A stretch of 33,829 bases of DNA from an uncultured Sutterella sp. GTDB taxonomy: Bacteria > Pseudomonadota > Gammaproteobacteria > Burkholderiales > Burkholderiaceae_F. This document shows, one piece after another, positions 7,917 through 16,719 of this stretch. Within the stretch, counting starts at the first letter, position 1, and each line of letters opens with the position of its first letter. The stretch covers positions 1 through 33,829 of the forward strand of contig CAJKAP010000017.1 of the NCBI GenBank assembly GCA_905197905.1. The letters run 5' to 3'. The position numbers were made by a program, and so were the translations under genes. A model generated the notes under the pieces. The model was not told where the DNA came from. It was given only the letters and a program-made list of their open reading frames with translations, and did no database searches.

Positions 7917-9851
7917 TTAACAGGTTGAGATGACGTTTTTGACGATTTCAAGAACGTCATCTCCATAGTGTTCCAGCTTTCTTTCACCCACGCCAGACAC
8001 GTTTAATAGAGCCTCTTTCGTTTGCGGGTGGTCGTGAGCAATCTGCAGAAGTGTAGCGTCTGGGAAAATCACATAGGGTGGTTTGCCCATATCGCGCGAA
8101 AGAATGCGTCTCCACTCCTTGAGCGCGTCAAAAAGTACCTTATCTTCAAAGCACAACGATTCATAAGTCTGCTTCCGACTATTAGCCAATCTTGTTGCGT
8201 AACCACGAGGCACGCGCTGAGCTCGACGAACCCGAACACTCATTTTGCCTCGTAATAACTCGTTGGCCTTCTCTCCAATACGCAAAACATTATGACGTGT
8301 TGCATCCACCCAAAGTACGTGAGAAGCAATGAGTTGGCGCAAAACCATACGCCATTCTTCTTCAGAAAGGTCTGCTCCAATCGCCCAAGTCGAGAGTTCT
8401 GTATGCGACTTTTCCAAAACGCGGTCTGTTTCTTTGCCACGCAAAATATCGATGATGTGCTGAGCGCCAAAACTGCTTTGGCTCGCTTGCTGTACACGAT
8501 AAATGCAAGAAACAAACTTAATTGCGTCATTGGTGCGGTCGATGGTTTCTGGAGGACTCACGCAGTTATCACACTTCCCGCAGGGCTCGCTCTTTTCCCC
8601 AAAATAGGCAAGGAGTCGCACGCGGCGGCAATCAGTACATTCTGCCAGCCCCAGCATGGCATCCAACTTTTGCGTTGAGAGCTCTTTATAAAACTCATCG
8701 GCCTCGCTCGCATCAATGAAGTAGCGCTGCCGCACCACATCGCGTAACCCATAAGCCATCCACGCATCTGCGGGTTGATCGTCTCGACCTGCTCGCCCAG
8801 TCTCTTGGAAGTAGCTCTCTATCGAGCGTGGCATATCCACATGTGCAATAAAACGCACATTTGGCTTATCAATCCCCATTCCAAAGGCAATCGTCGCCAC
8901 CATCACAACGGCATCTTCACGCAAAAACTTAGCTTGCTTCAAAGCGCGGTCCTCTGCTGGTATCCCTGCGTGGTACGACATGGCTACAATACCATTTTCC
9001 GTCAAGAATTCGGCGACTTCTTCTGTCGTTTGGCGAGTTGCGCAATACACAATGCCCGACTCTCCAATATGCTCCTCCCGAATGAAGGAAAGGAGTTGAT
9101 CCTTAACGTTTTTCGTCTTCTCCACCACCCGATAAAAAATATTAGGCCGGTCAAAGCTCGCCACAAATTTTTTTGGTTTTTCTAAAAGCAATTCGACAAT
9201 TTCGGCGCGCGTTTTCTCATCAGCCGTTGCAGTAAGTGCAATTCTTGGTACGTTCGGGTACTCATTTCGCAAAAAGGCCAACTCTCGGTATTCTGGACGA
9301 AAATCATGTCCCCACACACTCACGCAATGTGCCTCATCAATTGCAAAAAGGGCGACCTTGAGTTGAGAGAGCATTTGTCGAAATCCAGCGTTCACAAGAC
9401 GCTCTGGAGAAACATAAAGGAGGTCGAGCTCTCCAGCGAAAAGACGTTGCCTCACAGCAGAGGCTTCCTCAGGGGTAAGGCTCGAATTGAGAAATGCCGC
9501 CTGCACTCCTACTTCCTCGAGAGCGTCTACCTGATCTTGCATAAGGGCAATGAGAGGAGAGACAACGACAGCAACTCCATCGCGTAAAAGAGCGGGGATT
9601 TGGTAGCACAGACTTTTCCCTCCCCCCGTAGGCATCAGCACGAGGGCATCTTTCCCCTCAACCACAGTGTTTATGGCAGGTTCCTGAAGCCCTTTGAAGT
9701 CATCGTAGCCAAACACTGTTTTTAAAGCGTCTTTTGCTGTAGGGAAACGTCGCATATCTGTAGAAGGAAAAGTTTTACCAAGGGAAACGACTATATTACT
9801 CGAAATCTCATGCACTTTAGAGATTACGCTCTCTAGTGCGTTTGACTCCAA
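7917..9851 (-). CDS. recQ: ATP-dependent DNA helicase RecQ
   Basis: A 3'-5' superfamily 2 helicase for recombination and replication repair. Domains in order: helicase core with Walker A PTGGGKS (Lys about 79), DEAH box (FAIDEAHCVSVWGHDFRPEY) and motif VI (QETGRAGRD); a RecQ zinc-binding domain with four cysteines (CTDCRR and CGKCDNC); winged helix; and a C-terminal HRDC domain (about 560-640). At about 644 aa it is slightly longer than E. coli RecQ because of an N-terminal extension of about 30 residues. I start at TTG 9851 because GGAGGAGG (complement of 9859-9866) sits 7 nt before it; a second TTG at 9854 is next to it. The family-like ATG at 9755 has no Shine-Dalgarno. Confidence 0.95.
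   Translation of the reverse strand: MESNALESVISKVHEISSNIVVSLGKTFPSTDMRRFPTAKDALKTVFGYDDFKGLQEPAINTVVEGKDALVLMPTGGGKSLCYQIPALLRDGVAVVVSPLIALMQDQVDALEEVGVQAAFLNSSLTPEEASAVRQRLFAGELDLLYVSPERLVNAGFRQMLSQLKVALFAIDEAHCVSVWGHDFRPEYRELAFLRNEYPNVPRIALTATADEKTRAEIVELLLEKPKKFVASFDRPNIFYRVVEKTKNVKDQLLSFIREEHIGESGIVYCATRQTTEEVAEFLTENGIVAMSYHAGIPAEDRALKQAKFLREDAVVMVATIAFGMGIDKPNVRFIAHVDMPRSIESYFQETGRAGRDDQPADAWMAYGLRDVVRQRYFIDASEADEFYKELSTQKLDAMLGLAECTDCRRVRLLAYFGEKSEPCGKCDNCVSPPETIDRTNDAIKFVSCIYRVQQASQSSFGAQHIIDILRGKETDRVLEKSHTELSTWAIGADLSEEEWRMVLRQLIASHVLWVDATRHNVLRIGEKANELLRGKMSVRVRRAQRVPRGYATRLANSRKQTYESLCFEDKVLFDALKEWRRILSRDMGKPPYVIFPDATLLQIAHDHPQTKEALLNVSGVGERKLEHYGDDVLEIVKNVISTC
7927..7963 (-). repeat. 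11-bp inverted repeat inside the recQ 3' end
   Basis: GAGATGACGTT (7927-7937) and AACGTCATCTC (7953-7963) are perfectly complementary around a 15-nt loop. They lie within the last codons of recQ, close to the convergent end of the SDR gene. There is no U tract on either side. It could act as a transcript end for both converging genes, or be a by-product of the repeated DDV/NVI codons. Confidence 0.4.
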
Positions 9852-9895
9852 CAAAAAACCTCCTCCACGCAAGTAGAGAAGGTTATATTTGAAGA

Positions 9896-9920
9896 CTTCC
9901 GAGGGATAGCCCCTCGGAAG
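9896..9920 (-). terminator. Hairpin between sstT and recQ
   Basis: CTTCCGAGGG (9896-9905) and CCCTCGGAAG (9911-9920) form a perfect 10-bp stem with a 5-nt loop, 20 nt past the sstT stop codon. On the minus strand it is followed by TCTTCAAATATAA, only moderately U-rich, so it is a probable rather than a classical terminator of sstT. Confidence 0.6.
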
Positions 9921-9940
9921 GTTTCTAAAGAATCAGCAGA

Positions 9941-11170
9941 TTAGGATTTCTTCGCCAAGCGTTCAGCACGACGGCAAGCAGCGATAGTGAACAGCGCGTC
10001 ACTAGAAGAGTTCAAAGCTGTTTCGGCGGAGTCCTGAAGTACACCGATAATGAACCCAACAGCAACCACCTGCATTGCCAAGTCTTGGTCAATACCGAAG
10101 AGACCACAAGCAAGCGGAATCAACATCAAAGAGCCACCTGGCACACCAGAGGCGCCACAAGCACAAAGGGCTGCAACAAAAGAGAGGAAAATAGCGGTCG
10201 GAATATCCACGGGAACACCCAAAGTCTGAGCGGCCGACAAGGTCAAGACCGTAATCGTAATAGCAGCCCCTGCCATGTTGATAGTGGCGCCAATTGGAAT
10301 CGAGATAGAGTAGGTCGATTCTGGTAAATTCAAACGACGGCAAATCGTCAAATTCACAGGAATATTGGCGGCAGACGAACGGGTGAAGAAAGCAGGGATA
10401 CCAGATTCACGCAACGTCATAAACGTCACAGGGAACGGATTTTCACGAGTTACAATCCAGACCATTAGCGGGTTGATAATGAAAGCGACGAAAGCCATCG
10501 TACCCAACAGAACCGCAAGCAACTGGACATAGCCCACAAAGACGCTCGAGCCCGTCGTAGCAAACGTTTCAGCCACCAAGCCGAAAATGCCCAATGGAGC
10601 AAAACGAATGACGAGGCGCACCACAAATTCCACACCCTTAGAAGCGTCGTTCAACACTTCGCGAGTAGCGTCTGTACCGTGGCGCAACACGATACCCATG
10701 GCAATAGCCCAAGCTAAAATGCCAATGTAGTTACCATTAGCAATAGCACGAACTGGGTTGTCGACCACATTTAGAATTAAATTACCTATCACATCACTGA
10801 TGGCACCAGGGGCGGAAACTGCTTCAGTTGTTGCAAGGATAAGCTTTGTGGGGAACATGAAGCTAGCAATCACAGCTACAACAGCAGCAGCAAACGTGCC
10901 GATCAAGTAGAGCACGATAATCGGTTTGATATGTGCATTCTCGCCTTCTTCAAGATTCTGGTTCGCAATAGAACTCATCACCAAAACAAAAACGAGGATA
11001 GGTGCAACAGCCTTCAAAGCCGTCACAAACACTTTACCGAGGAAGCCTAAGCTAACCGCCGCAGACGGGGCTGCATAGGCCACAATAATGCCCAAAATAA
11101 GGCCAACTAAAATCTGCTTAACTAACGATGCCTGCAAAAACGGCATCGCGAATTTAAAGACATTCTTCAT
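9941..11170 (-). CDS. sstT: Serine/threonine:Na+ symporter SstT
   Basis: This is an inner-membrane sodium-coupled uptake transporter for L-serine and L-threonine, in the dicarboxylate/amino acid:cation symporter (DAACS) family. The 409-aa length matches E. coli SstT (414 aa). Signatures include the hairpin-loop serine motif TRSSAANIPVN and the NMAG motif in ISIPIGATINMAGAA, both part of the substrate and sodium sites, plus about eight membrane helices. ATG 11170 is chosen because CAGGAG lies 6 nt upstream and MKNVFKFAM is a family-like N-terminus; the open frame extends 47 codons further without support. Gut bacteria use serine uptake to feed pyruvate, which links it loosely to the por operon nearby; that link is inference. 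Confidence 0.93.
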   Translation of the reverse strand: MKNVFKFAMPFLQASLVKQILVGLILGIIVAYAAPSAAVSLGFLGKVFVTALKAVAPILVFVLVMSSIANQNLEEGENAHIKPIIVLYLIGTFAAAVVAVIASFMFPTKLILATTEAVSAPGAISDVIGNLILNVVDNPVRAIANGNYIGILAWAIAMGIVLRHGTDATREVLNDASKGVEFVVRLVIRFAPLGIFGLVAETFATTGSSVFVGYVQLLAVLLGTMAFVAFIINPLMVWIVTRENPFPVTFMTLRESGIPAFFTRSSAANIPVNLTICRRLNLPESTYSISIPIGATINMAGAAITITVLTLSAAQTLGVPVDIPTAIFLSFVAALCACGASGVPGGSLMLIPLACGLFGIDQDLAMQVVAVGFIIGVLQDSAETALNSSSDALFTIAACRRAERLAKKS

Positions 11171-11184
11171 GGGGGACTCCTGAA

Positions 11185-11205
11185 TGAACATTCTCCGAAT
11201 GTACA
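11185..11205. promoter_or_regulatory. Dyad in the sstT leader, candidate operator
   Basis: ACATTC and GAATGT form a perfect 6-bp dyad around TCC, and the flanks extend it to TG..CA at both ends with one mismatch. It lies immediately upstream of the sstT Shine-Dalgarno, where a bound repressor or an RNA hairpin would affect expression. The protein that binds it is unknown. Confidence 0.35.
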
Positions 11206-11347
11206 ATCTGTTACGGGTTGTAGCGATACCATAGCAAAAAATGACCTCTAATTGTTGAAAAGCCTTTGTATTAAACAGAGGGGTTAATTGGATTACTATC
11301 AAGTCCTTCACTACTTATTGATATACCTCAATTCCTCTAGTAGAGCC

Positions 11348-11381
11348 ACCATGGGGGTTTCTCACCCTCCCCATGGTTTTT
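11348..11381 (+). terminator. Orphan plus-strand terminator
   Basis: ACCATGGGG (11348-11356) and CCCCATGGT (11369-11377) form a perfect 9-bp stem followed by TTTT and a pyrimidine-rich run. On the minus strand there is no U tract. No plus-strand gene precedes it within 3.4 kb, so it may end a short untranslated RNA. Confidence 0.65.
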
Positions 11382-11479
11382 CCTTCTCTTTCCTTTAAGA
11401 GTTTTAAGCATGCCTGCATTTTGCTAAGATTTAGGAAGCTCTCATTTTTAACGGTATTTTTTGTTCGTCCATAGAGTGT

Positions 11480-12679
11480 ATGAAACGCAATCCCGCAATT
11501 GGTTTTGTTCTCGCCTGCGTGTTCCTTGACGCATTGGGCATCGGATTGATTATTCCGGTGCTCCCGCGGCTTGTCGGCAGTTTGGCGGGTAGTGCTGATG
11601 CGCAGACTCTTTGGTACGGCGCCATCATGATTAGCTACGGTCTCATGCAGTTCTTCTTTGCCCCTGTCCTTGGCGCATTGTCAGATCGCATTGGCCGACG
11701 CCCAGTACTTCTCACTGGCATTTTGGGACTTTCGTTCATGATGATCATCCCAGCCGTAGCCTCTTCGCTCTGGGCTATTTTGATTTCACGTCTGCTCGGT
11801 GGAATGATGAGCTCTAACATCGTGGTTGCTCAGGCCTATATTGCCGACGTCACCACCGAAAACTCTCGTATTTCTTCCTTTGGGAAGATTGGTGCTATCT
11901 TTGGCATCGCTTTTGTATTAGGGCCAGCCTTGGGTGGTGTTTTGGGGCAGTACGATCCTCGTATTCCTTTTATGGTGGCAGGTAGCATTTGTGCGCTCAA
12001 CTTCCTTTATGGTCTTTTCATCTTGCCTGAAAGTCTGAAAGAGAGAAATACAAGCCCTCTTCGCATACGAGAGCTCAACCCCTTCACAGCTATTTTCAAT
12101 CTCACCAAACTTGAAGGTATTCGCCCCTTTGTTCTCATCATTACTCTCTTTACGCTTGCACAGAGTTTGATGCAGTGCACCTGGGCACTTTATGTGGAAT
12201 ATCGCTATGGCTGGACGCCCCTGATGATCGGGCTCAGTATCTTTGCGCTTGGGATTTCCATTAGTCTCACTCAAGGCTTTTTCTTGCCGTTCCTCACTAA
12301 GCGTTTACCTTCCTACAAAATCGTGAGATTAGGCTTAACAATTGGGGTAGTGGCCATGTTAGCGATTGGCTTCTCTCCATGGGGCTATTTGAGCCTTGTG
12401 CTAATTTGTCTTTTTGCCTTGATGGGAGTTGTTGGACCCACCATTCAAGGGGAAATCAGTCGCCGTTGTACAATGACGCAACAAGGCGTCAATATGGGCG
12501 CCGTGAGCTCGCTCAATAGCTTTACTGGAGCTATTTCCCCGACGATCGGGACGCCTCTTTTAATGGTGACCTCTCGGCACTCAGACAGTCTTTTCTTGGC
12601 TGGCACACCATACTTTACTTGTGCCGTGCTCCTCATCGTAACGCTTGGCATCGCGCTCTTTTATCGCACTGAAGAGTAA
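11480..12679 (+). CDS. MFS drug:H+ antiporter, TetA-like (DHA1)
   Basis: A 12-helix major facilitator exporter of 399 aa. Motif A between helices 2 and 3 is GALSDRIGRRPVLL. The N-terminus FLDALGIGLIIPVLPRL and the helix-5 region AFVLGPALGGVLG (motif C type) match the TetA/TCR group of DHA1 antiporters. Many chromosomal members of this group do not confer tetracycline resistance, so the substrate is left open. The start at 11480 gives the usual TetA-like N-terminus; the Shine-Dalgarno is weak (AGAGTG). It stands alone, with an extended -10 about 50 nt upstream and a bidirectional terminator after it. No TetR-type regulator lies next to it, unlike acquired tet genes. Confidence 0.85.
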   Translation: MKRNPAIGFVLACVFLDALGIGLIIPVLPRLVGSLAGSADAQTLWYGAIMISYGLMQFFFAPVLGALSDRIGRRPVLLTGILGLSFMMIIPAVASSLWAILISRLLGGMMSSNIVVAQAYIADVTTENSRISSFGKIGAIFGIAFVLGPALGGVLGQYDPRIPFMVAGSICALNFLYGLFILPESLKERNTSPLRIRELNPFTAIFNLTKLEGIRPFVLIITLFTLAQSLMQCTWALYVEYRYGWTPLMIGLSIFALGISISLTQGFFLPFLTKRLPSYKIVRLGLTIGVVAMLAIGFSPWGYLSLVLICLFALMGVVGPTIQGEISRRCTMTQQGVNMGAVSSLNSFTGAISPTIGTPLLMVTSRHSDSLFLAGTPYFTCAVLLIVTLGIALFYRTEE

Positions 12680-12680
12680 A

Positions 12681-12720
12681 AAAATCGTCCCTGAAGTTCA
12701 GTTCCTCCAAGGACGATTTT
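12681..12720. terminator. Bidirectional terminator between the MFS gene and the por operon
   Basis: AAAATCGTCC (12681-12690) and GGACGATTTT (12711-12720) form a perfect 10-bp stem with a 20-nt loop. A residues precede it and T residues end it, so it serves both converging transcripts. Confidence 0.85.
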
Positions 12721-12743
12721 CTGTATACGTTTTAGACGCTGGC

Positions 12744-14366
12744 TTAAATCTTTTCCGAAACCATATCAATGGCGCCGCACGGGCATTCCTGAGCACAAAT
12801 TCCACAGCCCTTACAGTATTCGTAATTGATTTCAAACTTCAGCCCTGGACCCAATTTGATAATCGCGTTATCTGGGCAAACCCCATAGCAGTTATCGCAT
12901 TCGAAGCAATTACCGCAGGACATGCACCGACGAGCCTCAAACAGAGCGCTTTCTTCAGTGAGGCCTTGCTGCACTTCATCAAAAGTCGTCTGACGGCGAA
13001 TCATATCGAGCTGAGGACGGATGGTCTTTGGAGCATCTGCGTAGTACCAAGTGTGAAGACGATCGTAACCTGCGGCACCATCATACTTCTCAACTGGCAC
13101 AGCTTCATTCATCATGTACTGATGAATGGCACGCGCAGCCTTTTTACCATGACCAATAGCGACCGTCACATTGCGTTCGCTCTTGACCATATCTCCACCA
13201 GCAAAGACTCCAGGCACCCTCGTCATCATATTGTCGTCAACATCAACTACACCATCTTCCGAGGTGAGATCTTTGAGTTTAGAGAGAAAGGAGAGGTTCG
13301 TTTCCTGCCCTAAAGCCAAAACCACACTATCTGCGCCAACGGTTTCGTACTCCCCAGTGGGCTTTAACTGACCATTCTCATCGAGTTCCATCTTTTCGAT
13401 GCGAACTTCACCCTGCTCAGCTTCTTTAATTGTCGAAAGCCATTTCATCGACACGCCTTCTTCAATGGCTTCTTCAATTTCAAACTGGTGAGCAGGAGCT
13501 TTTTCTCTCGTACGACGATAAACGAGCAAGGGTTCTGCTCCCATACGCTTCATCGAACGAGCAACGTCAATAGCCGTATTACCGCCACCGTAAACCACAA
13601 CACGGCGACCCAACATCGGTTTGTCTTCGCCTTCCATGGAGCGCAAAACGGAAACAGCGTCCACGACGTGCGCTGCATCTCCTGCAGGGATATAAGCACG
13701 ACGAGCCATGCTTGCGCCAACTCCTAAGAACACAGCATCGTACTTACCTTGTTCGATTTCTTCTTGCAAATTGGTGATTTCGCGATTCAACTCAATTTCG
13801 ACGCCTAAGTCCTCAATACGAGCGATTTCAGCGTCCAAAATGTCACGGGGCAAGCGATATTTTGGAATCCCGTAACGCATCATGCCACCAGCTTTTTCAG
13901 AACTATCGACCACGCGAACAGTATGACCCAAACGAGCTAAGTGGTAGGCGGCAGAAAGCCCTGCTGGACCCGCGCCAACCACTAAAACGCGCTTCCCACT
14001 GAGCTTTTCTGGTTTTGGGAAGACCCACCCCTTTTCAAGAGCGTTGTCCCCCAAAAAGCGTTCAACGGCGTTAATACCCACTGGTGCGTCAAGAGCACCA
14101 CGGTTGCAGGCCACTTCACAGGTGTGGTAGCAAACGCGCCCCATGATAGCTGGGAAGGGGTTATCTTCAATAATGGTTTCCCATGCTTGACGATAGTCGC
14201 CACTTTCTGCATGGAAGAGCCAGGCCTGACATTTTTCTCCAGCTGGGCACTTCGCATTACAAGGGGGCAAACGGTTGACATACACAGGGCGCAACGTACG
14301 CCACGTCCCCGTGCGGTTAGCCAATGAAGACCCGACGTCCAAAGTTATCGCAAAAGGTTTTGTCAT
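12744..14366 (-). CDS. GltD-like FAD/NAD(P) oxidoreductase fused to a 2x[4Fe-4S] ferredoxin domain (2-oxoacid oxidoreductase electron-transfer subunit)
   Basis: The 540-aa protein links the por enzyme to a pyridine nucleotide. The N-terminal GltD-type FeS part has cysteines at C36, C40, C46 and C79, C83, C87. An FAD Rossmann motif follows (VLVVGAGPAGLSAA, about 127-140), then an NAD(P) site (VVYGGGNTA, about 257-265). The C-terminus (about 481-535) adds two [4Fe-4S] clusters in CMSCGNC and CKGCGICAQECP, replacing a separate delta (PorD) subunit. This matches the layout of the GltD-like subunit of phenylglyoxylate:NAD+ oxidoreductase and related anaerobe clusters. GAGGA precedes the ATG. It is the last gene of the operon, 17 nt after porB. 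NAD versus NADP is not decided. Confidence 0.88.
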   Translation of the reverse strand: MTKPFAITLDVGSSLANRTGTWRTLRPVYVNRLPPCNAKCPAGEKCQAWLFHAESGDYRQAWETIIEDNPFPAIMGRVCYHTCEVACNRGALDAPVGINAVERFLGDNALEKGWVFPKPEKLSGKRVLVVGAGPAGLSAAYHLARLGHTVRVVDSSEKAGGMMRYGIPKYRLPRDILDAEIARIEDLGVEIELNREITNLQEEIEQGKYDAVFLGVGASMARRAYIPAGDAAHVVDAVSVLRSMEGEDKPMLGRRVVVYGGGNTAIDVARSMKRMGAEPLLVYRRTREKAPAHQFEIEEAIEEGVSMKWLSTIKEAEQGEVRIEKMELDENGQLKPTGEYETVGADSVVLALGQETNLSFLSKLKDLTSEDGVVDVDDNMMTRVPGVFAGGDMVKSERNVTVAIGHGKKAARAIHQYMMNEAVPVEKYDGAAGYDRLHTWYYADAPKTIRPQLDMIRRQTTFDEVQQGLTEESALFEARRCMSCGNCFECDNCYGVCPDNAIIKLGPGLKFEINYEYCKGCGICAQECPCGAIDMVSEKI

Positions 14367-14383
14367 TTTTTTAATCCTCGTGC

Positions 14384-15454
14384 TTAGATGATGGCTGCAC
14401 GTTCAAGTGCCTGACTCGAGAGAGGGGTCACCTCTCCGTCATACTCATCTTCATCCTCATCCAATTCATACTGTGCAACGTTCGCGTCACACAGGCGCTG
14501 CAGGCGCTGCAGAGCTGCTTCATCTGCGTTCTTGCCAAACAAATGGGCAAAGCGCTTCTGAGGTTTCAAATATTCATCAACAGGGGCACGGTGGCGAATC
14601 TTCTTCACACCAGTGACCTTGCCGTATTCCGCTTCAAAAACTGGGAAGAGTCCGGTTTGATAAGCCAAGCGAGCTAAGGTCACCGTCAAGCCAGACGCTG
14701 CACCCCAACCAAGCGGACAAGGCACCAAAATATGAATATAACGAGCGCCTTTAAAGGACATGGCTCGCGTCACTTTTCTTTCCAAATCGTGCAAGTCAGC
14801 GACTGTTGCCGTTGCAACGTAAGGAATACCATGGGCCATCGCTATCAAAGGCACGTTCTTCCCTTGAGACCAAACGTTGCCTTTTTCTTCGCCTACTGGC
14901 ATCGTCGTTGCCGTACGAGCGGTCGGTGGTGTAGCAGAAGAGCGCTGAACACCTGTGTTCATGTAGGCTTCGTTGTCGTAGCAGATGTAAAGAACATCAT
15001 CGTTACGTTCAAACATCCCAGACAAGCAGCCAAAACCAATATCGGTCGTTCCACCGTCACCCCCCATGGCAATCACGCGAGTAGCCTCAGATAGACCAGC
15101 TTTTTTCGCGCGAGTGCGGAAAGCTGCTGCCATCCCCGTTGCTACAGCAGCAGTGTTGCCAAAAAGTGAATGAAACCATGGCAACTGCCAGCTAGTCTCA
15201 GGATAAGGTGTCGAAAACACTTCCAAGCACCCTGTCGCGTTGGCCGCAGCCAAATTGCCGTTGACGGCTTTAATTGCCGCATCTACAGCATAACGAGCAC
15301 CCAAAGCTTCACCACAACCCTGACAGGCGCGGTGACCAGAGGTAAGCGAATTAGAACGATTCATGCTCGCTTGAATGGTACGCTCGGTGGTATCCAACAA
15401 GCGGTTCCCAGCAGTAAACGTTCCTGTTTGATAGAAATGGACGATATCGGTCAT
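14384..15454 (-). CDS. porB: 2-oxoacid:acceptor oxidoreductase, beta (TPP-binding) subunit
   Basis: The thiamine diphosphate and [4Fe-4S] subunit of a pyruvate-type 2-oxoacid oxidoreductase, 356 aa. Cluster ligands appear as C44-x2-C47 (ACQGCGEA), C76 (ATGCLEV) and the cysteine in VPCPLGW. The TPP/Mg motif is G-D-G-G at about 132-135, followed by YDNEAYMNTG about 25 residues on. This layout is PorB/VorB-like rather than the KorB type. A polar acidic tail (DEDEDEYDGE) is unusual and of unknown use. It overlaps porA by the 4-nt ATGA, a sign of translational coupling. Substrate is most likely pyruvate, but branched or aryl 2-oxoacids are possible. Confidence 0.92.
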   Translation of the reverse strand: MTDIVHFYQTGTFTAGNRLLDTTERTIQASMNRSNSLTSGHRACQGCGEALGARYAVDAAIKAVNGNLAAANATGCLEVFSTPYPETSWQLPWFHSLFGNTAAVATGMAAAFRTRAKKAGLSEATRVIAMGGDGGTTDIGFGCLSGMFERNDDVLYICYDNEAYMNTGVQRSSATPPTARTATTMPVGEEKGNVWSQGKNVPLIAMAHGIPYVATATVADLHDLERKVTRAMSFKGARYIHILVPCPLGWGAASGLTVTLARLAYQTGLFPVFEAEYGKVTGVKKIRHRAPVDEYLKPQKRFAHLFGKNADEAALQRLQRLCDANVAQYELDEDEDEYDGEVTPLSSQALERAAII

Positions 15455-16719
15455 TCCAATTCCTCCCCAGCTGCGAGTTTGCGCTTATGTACGTCACGGT
15501 TGAGTGCTTCAGCAACAGGACCAATGTGACGAGCAACGGCTTCACGAGCAAGCTGTTGATCAACGAGAGAGTGATCCAGATCTAAGAAGTAAGGTTCTTC
15601 TGGAAGTCCTTTTTCTTCTGCCAAGCAAAGTGCTTCAGCGAGAGACTGGCGTGTTACTGCTCGTCCGCCCAAGCCGGCAATCAAGGAATACTGCTCAATA
15701 GGCAAGCCACGCAATGCTTTCATTACGTCAAGTGCAACAGCGCCACCATCGCCTGCGCCAATCATGCGGTCTATAATTACCACTTTCTTGACATGTTTTA
15801 AGGCGTCACGAACTGCTTCAAATGGGAAAGGGCGATAGCAGGTCAACCCAATCACGCCGATTTTGTGACCTTCTTCCCTCAAACCATCCACAGTGTCTTT
15901 TACTGTACCTAAGAGCGAACCCATTGCGAAGACGCAAAGTTCAGCGTCTTCCATACGATAGGAGCGCAACAGCCCCCCCGCTTCTCGTCCGAAGCGCTCT
16001 TTGTACTCTCGGCTCACACGTTCTACCACGGGAATGGATTGGACAAGCTTTTTATGAGCAAGATAACGTACTTCTGTAAAGGCTTCTGGCCCAACCATGG
16101 CTCCTATCGAGTACGGATTCTTTGGATCCATTAATTGGCGTGGTTCATAAGGGGGCAAGAAGGCATCGACGTCTTCCTGACTAGGAACGTCCATACGCTC
16201 AAAGGCATGCGTGAGCACAAAGCCATCCATACAAACCATCACAGGAATCGACATCTCTTCTGCAATCTTAAAAGCCTGGATATGCAAATCCAGTGCTTCC
16301 TGATTCGTTTCCGCAAAAAGCTGGATCCAACCAGCATCTCGCTGGCTCATCGAGTCAGAATGGTCATTCCAGATATTAATAGGCGCACCAATAGCACGGT
16401 TAGCTACCGTCATAACCACAGGCAATCCCAAACCACCTGCGTTATAGACGGCTTCCACCATGTAGAGAAGCCCCTGCGAAGCCGTGGCAGTATAAGCACG
16501 ACCACCTGCAACGGAAGCCCCAATTGCCACGGACATCGCGGCAAATTCGCTTTCTACGTTGATATATTCGCAATTCTGTAATTTACCTTGGCGACACATT
16601 ACGCCAAGGGCTTCCACAATGTGAGTTTGCGGCGAAATAGGGTAAGCACAAACCACATCGGGACGACAAAGGGCAACCGCCTGGGCAACCCCTTGACTCC
16701 CTTCGAGCTGCTTTAGCAT
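15451..16719 (-). CDS. porA: 2-oxoacid:acceptor oxidoreductase, alpha subunit
   Basis: The alpha subunit (422 aa) forms the active site with PorB. It shows the family blocks AYPISPQTHIVEAL (residues about 25-38), EYINVESEFAAMSVAIGAS, TATASQGLLYM and the INIWNDHSDSMSQRD motif that is typical of pyruvate and 2-ketoisovalerate oxidoreductases. The second domain has VFAMGSLLGT and the C-terminal transketolase-like fold (about 250-400). The ATG at 16719 has AAGGAGAT upstream and overlaps the porG stop by 7 nt. Order gamma-alpha-beta plus the flavoprotein indicates one complex made from one transcript. Oxygen sensitivity is expected from the family. Confidence 0.93.
   Translation of the reverse strand: MLKQLEGSQGVAQAVALCRPDVVCAYPISPQTHIVEALGVMCRQGKLQNCEYINVESEFAAMSVAIGASVAGGRAYTATASQGLLYMVEAVYNAGGLGLPVVMTVANRAIGAPINIWNDHSDSMSQRDAGWIQLFAETNQEALDLHIQAFKIAEEMSIPVMVCMDGFVLTHAFERMDVPSQEDVDAFLPPYEPRQLMDPKNPYSIGAMVGPEAFTEVRYLAHKKLVQSIPVVERVSREYKERFGREAGGLLRSYRMEDAELCVFAMGSLLGTVKDTVDGLREEGHKIGVIGLTCYRPFPFEAVRDALKHVKKVVIIDRMIGAGDGGAVALDVMKALRGLPIEQYSLIAGLGGRAVTRQSLAEALCLAEEKGLPEEPYFLDLDHSLVDQQLAREAVARHIGPVAEALNRDVHKRKLAAGEELE

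Larger units (their letters stand above)
11171..11479. other. 309-bp divergent intergenic region between sstT and the MFS exporter
   Basis: The region holds the sstT leader with a dyad (11185-11205), a plus-strand terminator-like hairpin (11348-11381) that belongs to no annotated gene, and an extended -10 (TGCTAAGAT, about 11422-11430) for the MFS gene. A possible minus-strand extended -10 for sstT, TGCTATGGT, lies near 11230. No open reading frame of note is present. Confidence 0.55.

Noticed and set aside
11480..12679. Acquired tetracycline-resistance determinant
   Set aside because: The protein is TetA-like, but there is no divergent tetR, no mobile element, and composition matches the surroundings; a housekeeping drug:H+ antiporter is more cautious.
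12645..13313. Plus-strand 222-codon open frame
   Set aside because: It lies fully antisense to the GltD-like flavoprotein gene, which has complete motifs and a ribosome-binding site; the antisense product shows no recognisable domain.
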